Part shown: piece by piece, positions 1 to 5,617 of the stretch
How positions within the stretch are numbered: the stretch's first letter is position 1
Layout of the letters: the number at the start of each line of letters is the position of its first letter
Assembly (NCBI GenBank): GCA_003162235.1
Contig: PMMN01000065.1
Location: 6,752 to 21,311, forward strand
Length of the DNA: 14,560 nt
Reading direction: 5' to 3'
Origin: Actinomycetota bacterium
GTDB taxonomy: Bacteria > Actinomycetota > Thermoleophilia > Gaiellales > Gaiellaceae
Made by a program: the position numbers and the translations under genes
The notes under the pieces: generated by a model
Databases searched by the model: none
Told to the model about the DNA's origin: nothing
What the model saw: only the letters and a program-made list of their open reading frames with translations

Positions 1-261
1 CTGGCACGGTCGCTGGGGCCCTTCGTCGACGGTGGCGCCTCGCTCGGGCTGGGGATAGCCGGATCCGGCAACCGAGACCGGCTCAAGTGCCTACATGCGC
101 ACGTCGCCTTCGCTCTCGCGAACCCCGGCTACAAGCTGGGCGAGCTGATCACCGCTGAGCTGCAGCCGCTCTGGCCGGCTCGCTGCCGGTCGCGCACCAA
201 ATGCCGGTCGAGGACAGGGCCGTCGGTCCGCCCCGGTGACGCGAAGGGTCGCCGACTATGA
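1..261 (+). CDS. DUF501 family protein, C-terminal part (5' end outside window)
   Basis: The reading frame is open from base 1 to the TGA at 259-261 and gives about 86 residues. The stretch with GIAGSGNRDRLKCLHAHVAF, followed by ALANPGYKLGELI, matches the C-terminal signature I know from DUF501 proteins: a KCLHAH core, then a short 'NP.G' segment. The function of DUF501 is unknown. In actinobacteria the gene often sits near enolase and the divIC/ftsB septum gene, but those neighbours would lie upstream of this window. The tail after position 180 is Arg-rich and looks poorly conserved. The stop overlaps the next start as ATGA, so the two are probably translated in a coupled way. The family call is from memory of the motif, not from a search. 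Confidence 0.75.
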   Translation: MARSLGPFVDGGASLGLGIAGSGNRDRLKCLHAHVAFALANPGYKLGELITAELQPLWPARCRSRTKCRSRTGPSVRPGDAKGRRL

Positions 262-584
262 TCGCCGGCGTGCCCGAGAACGTGGAAGTTGCCCGCCAGC
301 AATGGCGAGAGGGATACCTACGTTTCCAGACGCTGGCGGACGAGCCGGCGAGTCGCGATCGCCTCTACCGAGAGCTCGAGACGATCTCGGATGAGCTGAG
401 AAGGCGGATCGGCCAGACCTTCACCATGGCCGAGGCCGCCGAGATGTACGGAGACGCAGAGCGCTGGGCTACCGAGACGGTGGCCGAGCGAGCTCCCGCC
501 CGCGGCTGGCCGCGCGATCTGGCGATTGTGCTCGACGCGGCCTTCTGCCTGTATGCCCGTGCGGCGGTCGACTACGCGCCATGA
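258..584 (+). CDS. Conserved-looking hypothetical protein, 108 residues
   Basis: The ATG at 258 overlaps the DUF501 stop (ATGA), and the gene's own stop overlaps the next start in the same way, so it lies inside a tight operon. The protein is soluble, charged and probably mostly helical. An N-terminal helix pair (residues 8-55) carries many Arg and Glu residues. A QTFTMAEAAEMYGDAERWA segment follows (about 53-72), and the C-terminus ends in a DAAFCLYARAAVDYAP segment. There is no signal peptide, membrane segment or catalytic motif that I can see. I do not recognise a named family; the tight coupling to DUF501 suggests the two work together, which is inference. Confidence 0.75.
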   Translation: MIAGVPENVEVARQQWREGYLRFQTLADEPASRDRLYRELETISDELRRRIGQTFTMAEAAEMYGDAERWATETVAERAPARGWPRDLAIVLDAAFCLYARAAVDYAP

Positions 585-799
585 GCCCGTCGAGAAAGCC
601 CCACGCTTCCCGGCGCGCCCGCTCTCCGCGCTCGCGATCTTCGTGGCTGCGCCGGGTTCTGCTTCTGCTCGTGGTCGTCGCTGCTCTTGCGATCGGGACG
701 GCGCTAGGAGTCGCTCTCAACCACGGGTCGGGTGCGAAAGGCACGCAAACACGCGAGCAGACGATCCGGATCGTGACCGTCACGGTTGCGCGGCCCTGA
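581..799 (+). CDS. Small single-pass membrane protein, 72 residues
   Basis: The ATG at 581 overlaps the preceding stop as ATGA. Residues 1-24 are very basic (many Arg and Ser). One hydrophobic segment follows at about 25-47 (rich in Leu, Val and Ala, ending in GVALNHG), and then a short Thr-rich tail of about 25 residues. By the positive-inside rule the basic N-terminus would be cytoplasmic and the tail outside. No family is recognised. It is probably the last gene of the DUF501 operon, since a 97-nt gap follows. The short length leaves some doubt, but the stop-start overlap and the clear membrane segment support a real gene. Confidence 0.6.
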   Translation: MSPSRKPHASRRARSPRSRSSWLRRVLLLLVVVAALAIGTALGVALNHGSGAKGTQTREQTIRIVTVTVARP

Positions 800-810
800 C
801 CGCTCGGTTT

Positions 811-854
811 CTCACTTTCTCGTGCTGCTGCCGGAAAGGCCCGAAAACTACCGG
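811..854 (+). repeat. Short repeat motif, copy A (leader of the HTH-receiver gene)
   Basis: CTCACTTTCTCG (811-822) is followed 22 nt later by AAACTACCGG (845-854). A similar pair occurs after the PAP2 frame: CTCGCTTTCTCG at 2038-2049 and GAACTACCGG at 2087-2096. The bases between the two boxes differ in length and sequence, so only the boxes are shared. A small stem CGATT-GAA-AATCG follows at about 858-870. The role is unknown; it could be a regulatory leader or the relic of a duplication. Confidence 0.35.
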
Positions 855-896
855 AGCCGATTGAAAATCGAGCTAACTGGAAAGGTTTGACCGGAG

Positions 897-1490
897 ATGC
901 CTCAGCGGAATGAACCCCAGGCGAGGCGTTCGGACGAACGGTCGGAGTGGCTGACTCTTGGCCGTGCGGCAGAGTACCTCGGCGTAGCCCAGAGCACGAT
1001 CAGAAAGTGGTGCGACGCGGGGAGGGTACCGGCGTTCACGACCCCGGGTGGGCATCGGCGCTTTCGTAAGAGCGACCTGGACGCCTTCCTCGAGCATTCG
1101 CGGCCTGGCGCTCTTCCATCCCACAACGGGCTGGTCATCCTCATCGTCGACAACGAGCCCGGCGTGCGCGCATACGTTCGCGCCAGTCTCGAGCCGGAGG
1201 GCTATCACGTCGAGGAGGCGGCAGAAGCCGACGAGGCTCTGCGTCTGGTCGAGACGCGATCGCCGGATCTGATCATGATCGACGCCAACCTGCCGCAGGT
1301 GAATGGGTGGGAGATGCTCCGGCGCCTGCGCGAGCGCCACGGGGAGGGGACACCGCCCGTGCTGATGTTCAGCTCGCTCGACGAAGCCGACGAACAGCTC
1401 GCCCACTCGCTCGGCGCGAGGGAGTTCTTCGGCCGTCCGCTCGACCCGCGCCGTCTGGTCGAAAGCGCGCGACAGGTACTTCCACTCTGA
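897..1490 (+). CDS. HTH (excisionase/MerR-type) plus receiver-domain regulator
   Basis: This 197-residue protein has two domains in an unusual order. Residues 18-66 form a helix-turn-helix of the excisionase/MerR type (LTLGRAAEYLGVAQSTIRKW, then PGGHRRFRKSDLDAFL). Residues 79-196 form a CheY-like receiver. The likely phosphoacceptor is D129 in LIMIDANLP. The acidic pocket reads D85-N86-E87 where DDE is usual. The conserved Lys is replaced by R180 (FFGRPLDP), with Ser at the usual Thr/Ser position (159/160). Phosphorylation is therefore possible but may be weak. It probably binds DNA through the HTH and is controlled by the receiver; the cognate kinase is not visible here. A GGAAAGG at 879-885 is a better ribosome site than the GGAG that touches the ATG. 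Its stop overlaps the PAP2 frame. Confidence 0.88.
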   Translation: MPQRNEPQARRSDERSEWLTLGRAAEYLGVAQSTIRKWCDAGRVPAFTTPGGHRRFRKSDLDAFLEHSRPGALPSHNGLVILIVDNEPGVRAYVRASLEPEGYHVEEAAEADEALRLVETRSPDLIMIDANLPQVNGWEMLRRLRERHGEGTPPVLMFSSLDEADEQLAHSLGAREFFGRPLDPRRLVESARQVLPL

Positions 1491-2110
1491 TCGGCCTCGA
1501 CCAGAAGCTGGAGCGGTCCATTGCGACGCATCGCCTCGGTCTGCTCGACCCGCTCGCGGCGGCGCTCTCCTGGCTTGGCAACTATGGCGTCGTATGGCTC
1601 GCGCTCGCACTTGTCTTCGCATTGCTCTGGCGCCGGCCGTCTCTACTCATCTGGGTGGGTGCGGCCGACCTGATCGCCTATCTGGCCTCCGCAGGACTGA
1701 GAGCCGCCGTCGAGCGGCCGCGGCCGCCGCGGACATTCCCTCAGATCGAGACGCTCGTGCCGCTGCCACACAGCTCCTCCTTCCCTTCGGGACACGCCGC
1801 CACGAGCTTTGCCTGCGCCGTCGTTCTCGCCGCCGCCACGCGCAGCTGCCGTACCCGCGCCGTTCTGATCTCCCTGGCGACGCTGATCGCGCTCTCACGC
1901 GTCTATGCGGGTGTGCACTACCCACTCGATGTGATCGGCGGCGCGACGCTCGGGACAGCGATCGGGCTCGTGCTGGTCGCTCTTGCGAGATTGGTCGACC
2001 GGCGTCTAGGAGCTAGGCGGGTTCTAACCAAGTGCGTCTCGCTTTCTCGGCCGGCGGCTCCAGAGGCCGGCTTCACCGGCCGGGAAGAACTACCGGCGAA
2101 GCCCGGATGA
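1487..2110 (+). CDS. PAP2-family membrane phosphatase
   Basis: This is an integral membrane phosphatase of the PAP2 superfamily, which acts on lipid phosphates such as phosphatidate or undecaprenyl pyrophosphate; the substrate cannot be told here. All three catalytic motifs are present: R-x6-RP (the usual leading Lys is Arg) in LRAAVERPRPP, PSGH at 100-103 with the essential His103, and SR-x5-H-x3-D with S137, R138, H144 and D148 (numbering from 1487). Several hydrophobic helices surround them. The start is uncertain: no ATG, GTG or TTG occurs in frame between 1307 and the first membrane helix. The options are CTG at 1487, overlapping the previous stop as CTGA, or ATT at 1520 with a GGAG 6 nt upstream. 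The last 25 residues look like read-through of a structured repeat region rather than a protein domain. Confidence 0.82.
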   Translation: MIGLDQKLERSIATHRLGLLDPLAAALSWLGNYGVVWLALALVFALLWRRPSLLIWVGAADLIAYLASAGLRAAVERPRPPRTFPQIETLVPLPHSSSFPSGHAATSFACAVVLAAATRSCRTRAVLISLATLIALSRVYAGVHYPLDVIGGATLGTAIGLVLVALARLVDRRLGARRVLTKCVSLSRPAAPEAGFTGREELPAKPG

Positions 2111-2136
2111 GATCGAATCGCCTCTCGCTTTCTCGG
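2038..2136 (+). repeat. Short repeat motif, copies B and C (end of PAP2 and beyond)
   Basis: A 14-nt exact direct repeat, TCTCGCTTTCTCGG, occurs at 2037-2050 and 2123-2136. Copy B is followed by a hairpin, GGCCGG-CTTCA-CCGGCC (2065-2081), and then GAACTACCGG (2087-2096), matching copy A upstream of the HTH-receiver gene. Copy B lies inside the PAP2 reading frame tail and copy C lies downstream of it. The function is unknown. Confidence 0.4.
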
Positions 2137-2215
2137 GGCGCCGCTGAATGTGCTTCGCCGGAGAGCACAGTGTGGACACACGGGCTCGGAGAGCGAAGTG
2201 CGCTCAGCGGTGTCA

Positions 2216-2259
2216 GGCGGCTCCGGAAGGCGAGCCGCGCCTCGCCGCACGGAGCCGCC
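2216..2259. terminator. Strong hairpin between convergent genes
   Basis: GGCGGCTCCG (2216-2225) pairs perfectly with CGGAGCCGCC (2250-2259). Inside it, GGCGAG pairs with CTCGCC around a 6-nt loop, with a 3x3 internal loop between the stems. The hairpin lies in the 170-nt gap between the end of PAP2 and the end of the reverse-strand membrane gene, as a bidirectional terminator would. No T-run follows on either strand, so it is not a classic intrinsic terminator. Confidence 0.5.
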
Positions 2260-2279
2260 GGCCGAGGAAGCGAGAGGGG

Positions 2280-2777
2280 TTAGACCTCTTCGGTTGCTTC
2301 GATCAGGCCCGCGGCGATGATCGCCAGCGCAGCCAGTAGCGCGATCCAGATGCCGATTCCGCGTCCATCGGCGGGAAGGAACTTGTCCGGGATCCAAATC
2401 AGCCGCACGAGTACGAGGATCGTCGCCAGGACTCCGATCCCGATCACGATCAGGCTTTCGGGCAAGCTCGCCGGCAGCGCTATCCCGAACACTCGCAGCG
2501 CGAACAGGACGAGCACCGCGAAACCAAGGAAGAAGACGAGCTGGCCAACCAGGCCTGTGTGCCAGCCGATAACGCTGAGAACGAGTTTGAAGCCGCCCGA
2601 GTTGTCGGCGCGTCCGCTGTACCAACTCATGAACGTCGAGAGGCTGAGCACCAGCCCGGAGAGCCAAGTGAGCGTATCGGAGACGAGCAGAAAGCTGTCG
2701 GGGTGCCGCAGTGAAGGGCGGGCGAGCGGTGGTCTCGGGTTACCGCGAGAGTCTCGATACGAAGTGGGAGTCTCCAT
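2280..2777 (-). CDS. Four-helix integral membrane protein of unknown function
   Basis: From the ATG at 2777 this encodes 165 residues; an ATG at 2795 would add six. After a polar N-terminus of about 28 residues there are four clear hydrophobic segments: at about 32-52 (VSDTLTWLSGLVLSLSTFM), 74-97, 104-125 and 138-160. No catalytic motif is visible and I do not recognise a named family. I prefer 2777 because the reverse strand has a CATACT box 7 nt before that ATG and a GCGACA box 18 nt further upstream, which fits a leaderless promoter; no ribosome site precedes either ATG. It converges with PAP2 across a strong hairpin and is followed upstream by repeat-element copy 1. The gene is likely real; its role is unknown. 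Confidence 0.75.
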   Translation of the reverse strand: METPTSYRDSRGNPRPPLARPSLRHPDSFLLVSDTLTWLSGLVLSLSTFMSWYSGRADNSGGFKLVLSVIGWHTGLVGQLVFFLGFAVLVLFALRVFGIALPASLPESLIVIGIGVLATILVLVRLIWIPDKFLPADGRGIGIWIALLAALAIIAAGLIEATEEV

Positions 2778-2848
2778 CGCTGAGAGTATGGGCATTGAGG
2801 CGGCTAGATGTCGCGCTCAAGCGAACCTCGCCCGACCGTTGCGTCGTT

Positions 2849-2958
2849 GCCTATCCCAACCGGAGTGCTTTGATCTCGTTTCAATTGACGACCCGTCGGC
2901 TGGGTGCGATCGGTAGGTGCGGAACTAGGCGGTGGAGTGCTTCATTTGAGACGGGCTC
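2849..2958 (+). repeat. MITE-like palindromic element, copy 1 (110 bp)
   Basis: The element starts GCCTATCCC (2849-2857) and ends GAGACGGGCTC (2948-2958). It matches copy 2 (10754-10968, opposite orientation) at both termini. The inner block ACCCGTCGGCTGGGTGCGAT is identical to copy 2 except for one base, and GGAGTGCTTC near the right end is shared. An inner inverted pair lies at 2872-2888 (GATCTCGTTTCAATTGA) and 2942-2958 (reverse complement GAGCCCGTCTCAAATGA). Copy 1 lacks about 75 bp present in the middle of copy 2, and its left segment is about 30 bp shorter. The right end touches the TAA stop of the reverse-strand gene at 2959. No transposase is encoded, so it is probably a non-autonomous element. 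Confidence 0.6.
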
Positions 2959-3195
2959 TTAGATTCCGAACAATGTCTGCGTCTCCTGCCAGATCAGCAG
3001 AGCGATCACGCCGATCGCCAGCACCAAGATCAGCATCGTGAAGAAGAAGCGTAGATGGGCGCGGTTGCGCGCGCGCGTACGATCGCGGCGTATCTGCCGG
3101 CGGGCACGTTCTCGCTCGTAGGCCCGTGGAATCGCAGTGGGGTCGATCGGCGGCGGCTCGCCCTCGAATCGCATTCTCTTTGCCGGGTGTCCCAT
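2959..3195 (-). CDS. Small single-pass membrane protein, 78 residues
   Basis: The ATG at 3195 has a GGAGAGA 6 to 8 nt upstream, which decides this start over an upstream ATG at 3261 that has none. The N-terminal 50 residues are strongly basic: PPPIDPTAIPRAYERERARR leads into a run of Arg residues. A single hydrophobic helix follows at about 53-70 (FTMLILVLAIGVIALLIW), and the protein ends in QETQTLFGI. By charge, the N-terminus should face the cytoplasm. No enzyme motif is seen and no family name is recognised. The gene is divergent from the GAF-phosphatase operon and shares a 133-nt intergenic region with it. Its stop codon directly abuts repeat-element copy 1. Confidence 0.72.
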   Translation of the reverse strand: MGHPAKRMRFEGEPPPIDPTAIPRAYERERARRQIRRDRTRARNRAHLRFFFTMLILVLAIGVIALLIWQETQTLFGI

Positions 3196-3259
3196 TAGCG
3201 ATCTCTCCGGTAAGCGCTGCGGCGGGCGGTGTGTGTACTGGCCGAAGCGATCAATACGC

Positions 3260-3273
3260 ATCTAAGTTTAGAT
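3260..3273. promoter_or_regulatory. Candidate operator: ATCTAA-GT-TTAGAT inverted repeat
   Basis: A perfect 6-2-6 inverted repeat, AT-rich in a GC-rich background, lies in the divergent intergenic region. It ends 1 nt before the -35-like box of the sigmaB-type promoter. Its position suits a repressor or activator acting on either gene; this is inference from sequence alone. Confidence 0.4.
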
Positions 3274-3274
3274 C

Positions 3275-3298
3275 GGTTGCCGCCATTGCCGCGGGTAT
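3275..3298 (+). promoter_or_regulatory. SigmaB-type promoter candidate (GGTT-N14-GGGTAT)
   Basis: GGTT at 3275-3278 and GGGTAT at 3293-3298 are 14 nt apart. This fits the known sigmaB/SigF pattern (about GTTT or GGTT, 12-16 nt, then GGGTA[T/A]). Transcription would begin near 3305, about 24 nt before the ATG of the RsbU-like phosphatase. I saw no other such pair in a non-coding stretch of the window. The link to sigmaB-pathway genes downstream raises confidence. Confidence 0.55.
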
Positions 3299-3328
3299 GT
3301 CCAACCTCTGGGCGGGATACTTACGGGA

Positions 3329-5617
3329 ATGGACGGTTCAAGACCGTCGGCCTTTGAGCCGGGAACAGGGTCATCGCGGAGCGGCAAGCTCGGCCCGATC
3401 GCGTCTGCGGAGAATGTTGGACGCTCGTTCGAGACGGTGGAGCAACTGCTCGTGGAGGCGCTCGTCGCCACTCTCGATCCCGAGGGTTTGCCGCGGCGTC
3501 TCGCCAGCCTCGTCGCAGCGGCGATCGGCGCCGAGCAAGTGATTCTCTGGCTCGGCGGGCGGGCCGAGACGGCTCTGCTGGGTACGACCGCTGCTCTCTC
3601 AGCGGCCGAGCTGGCTGCCGCCCGCGGACGCGCCGAGAGAGCGCTGGAGCACGGTCAGCTTCTGCGCGAGCAGTCGGCCGCAGCGGTGACGGTCACGCTC
3701 CCGCTGATGATTGCGCCGCGTGGCGCGCTGGAGGCGAGATTTAGCGAATCGAGGCGGTTCGGCGAGTCCGAGCTACCGGCCCTAGAGAGGCTGGTAGGCC
3801 GGATCGGCGCTGTCCTAGAGGAAGCCGAGAAGCGCCGCGAGCTCGGCCAGGAGCTGGTCCGCACCCAGGCGTTGCTGTCGTTCGCCGGGCAGGTCATCGC
3901 CGTGCTCGCCCTCGAGCCGACTCTCAACAACGCTGTTGAGCGCATCGCCACGCTACTCGGCGTCGAGCGAATCGCCGTCTACCTGAACGATGACGGGCGC
4001 CTGCAGACGGCCGTTGCGCGCGATCTCGACGGGCCGCACGAGCTGCTCGCGGTGCGCCTGCTCGAGCTCGCGCAGGCGTCGGGGCAGGCTCCGAGTGGTG
4101 TGATCGTCGGGGAAGCGCTCACCGACGAGCGCCTGGAGTCACTGCGAGACGTGTTGATCGAGACCGGGGTGGAGGCCGTGTCAGCTTTCCCGCTCGAGGC
4201 CGGTGGCGAGACGATCGGTCTGCTCGCTCTCTACCTCCCCCGTGACCGCATCCCCGGCGAGAGCGAGCAGATACTGCTCGAGGCGCTGAGTAGCCAGCTT
4301 GCCGTCGCCGTTCACCACGCGCGCCTGCACGAGCACACCACCCGTCTAGGCACGGAGCTCGAGCACTCGCTGCGGGCCGAGCAACAGGCGGTTGCGCAGC
4401 TCAGGGCTTTGTACGAGGTGTCGCGCGCTTTCGCCCAGAGCCTGTCACTGCAAACGACGCTGGAGGCCGCCGCGAAGACGATCGCCGAGCTGGTGGGAGT
4501 GGACGTGGCAGTGCTCTACATGCTCGATGAGCGTCGCGAGACAATGGAGGTGAGGGCGCTACACGTTGCCGACTCCGCTCTCGAAGAGCCGGTTACCGCG
4601 GTTCTAGGCCGTTCGCTGCCTCTGACGGGTGGGATAGCTCGAGTCTTCCGCGACGGGGTCGTTCTTCGGCTGACGCCCGAGGCTGTCGGCGCGGACGAGT
4701 CCTACCACCTGCTCGCGCCGTTCCTGGAGCGCGGCTCGACCGCGGTCGCGCTTCCCGTCGCCACGCCCAACGAGGTACTGGCGATCGTTTTGTTGCTCTC
4801 GCTCGAACCGGAACGGCCTATCCGCGACGAGACGATCCAGGCTGCGCTGGCGATTGTTGGGCAGGCCGCTCTCGCTATCGACAACGCCCGTCTCTACGAG
4901 CAGCAGAAGGCGTTCGCCGACGCCATGCAGCGGTCGCTCCTCCCCGACTACGAGCCCGAGATCGAGGGTCTCGACGTCGGCGCCGCCTATGCCGCCTCGG
5001 CACGGCTCGAGATCGGCGGTGATCTTTACGACTTCATGTTGCTCGACGATGGGGCTCTGGCAATCGCTCTCGGCGATGTGACCGGGCACGGCGTCGACGC
5101 CGCCGCCGACATGGCGATGGTGAAGTTCACCTTCCGCTCGCTCGTGCGCCGGTATCCGGAGCCGGGCGCCTTCCTGGCGGCCGTCAACGAGGTGGTGCTC
5201 GAAGAGGTCGCCTCCGGCAAGTTCGTCACCATGGTCTATCTCAAGGTCGATCCAGAAAGGACCGAGCTCGCGTGCGCCAGCGCCGGTCATCCGCGGCCGA
5301 GGCTCCTGCGTGCCGACGGCCGCGTCGAGCCGTTGACGGTGGGCGGGCTCGCGCTCGGGATCATCGGCGAGCAGAGTTATGAGGAGATACGCATCCCCTA
5401 TGCGCCCGGCGACGCCGTGGTCCTCTACACCGACGGGGTGATCGAAGCGCGGCGGGGCCGTGAGCTGTACGGGACACCCAGGCTCGACAAGTTCTTGCGT
5501 CGCAACTCCGGGCTCGGCGCCAGGGAGCTCGCCGATGCCGTGCTCGAGGATTGCCGCCGTTTCGCCGGCGGCCCGCTCCTGGACGATTGCGCGGTCGTCG
5601 TGGTGCGGGCGCGCTGA
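3329..5617 (+). CDS. Multi-GAF SpoIIE/RsbU-type PP2C serine phosphatase
   Basis: This is a 762-residue cytoplasmic signalling phosphatase with no membrane segment. There are three GAF-like sensor regions at about 35-170, 185-335 and 350-525, with a helical linker at about 335-365 (EHTTRLGTELEHSLRAEQQ). A SpoIIE-type PP2C domain covers about 530-760. Its metal-binding and signature motifs are intact: QRSLLP (534-539), GGDLYD (D565), GDVTGHG (D583), SAGH (651-654), YTDG (D702) and LDDCA (D752, D753). Such enzymes dephosphorylate an anti-anti-sigma factor and so release a sigmaB-like factor; the partner proteins are not in this window. The ATG at 3329 is preceded by a GGCGGGA at 3311-3317, rather far upstream. 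It is the first gene of a four-gene operon with overlapping ends, and a sigmaB-like promoter suggests positive feedback. Confidence 0.93.
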   Translation: MDGSRPSAFEPGTGSSRSGKLGPIASAENVGRSFETVEQLLVEALVATLDPEGLPRRLASLVAAAIGAEQVILWLGGRAETALLGTTAALSAAELAAARGRAERALEHGQLLREQSAAAVTVTLPLMIAPRGALEARFSESRRFGESELPALERLVGRIGAVLEEAEKRRELGQELVRTQALLSFAGQVIAVLALEPTLNNAVERIATLLGVERIAVYLNDDGRLQTAVARDLDGPHELLAVRLLELAQASGQAPSGVIVGEALTDERLESLRDVLIETGVEAVSAFPLEAGGETIGLLALYLPRDRIPGESEQILLEALSSQLAVAVHHARLHEHTTRLGTELEHSLRAEQQAVAQLRALYEVSRAFAQSLSLQTTLEAAAKTIAELVGVDVAVLYMLDERRETMEVRALHVADSALEEPVTAVLGRSLPLTGGIARVFRDGVVLRLTPEAVGADESYHLLAPFLERGSTAVALPVATPNEVLAIVLLLSLEPERPIRDETIQAALAIVGQAALAIDNARLYEQQKAFADAMQRSLLPDYEPEIEGLDVGAAYAASARLEIGGDLYDFMLLDDGALAIALGDVTGHGVDAAADMAMVKFTFRSLVRRYPEPGAFLAAVNEVVLEEVASGKFVTMVYLKVDPERTELACASAGHPRPRLLRADGRVEPLTVGGLALGIIGEQSYEEIRIPYAPGDAVVLYTDGVIEARRGRELYGTPRLDKFLRRNSGLGARELADAVLEDCRRFAGGPLLDDCAVVVVRAR

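Noticed and set aside
800..896. Riboswitch (c-di-GMP type) in the leader of the HTH-receiver gene
   Set aside because: The GA-rich boxes looked suggestive, but the conserved core of the known c-di-GMP class is not present.
873..1622. Long reverse-strand open frame (249 codons) opposite the HTH-receiver gene
   Set aside because: Its translation is Arg/Ala/Pro-rich without motifs and it lies opposite a clear two-domain gene; such frames are common in high-GC DNA.
1918..2667. Long reverse-strand open frame across the PAP2 end and the membrane gene
   Set aside because: It overlaps two supported genes and the hairpin region, and the protein has no recognisable domain.
4604..5290. Reverse-strand frame of 228 codons opposite the phosphatase domain
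   Set aside because: It is a mirror of the conserved PP2C domain; no independent motif was seen.
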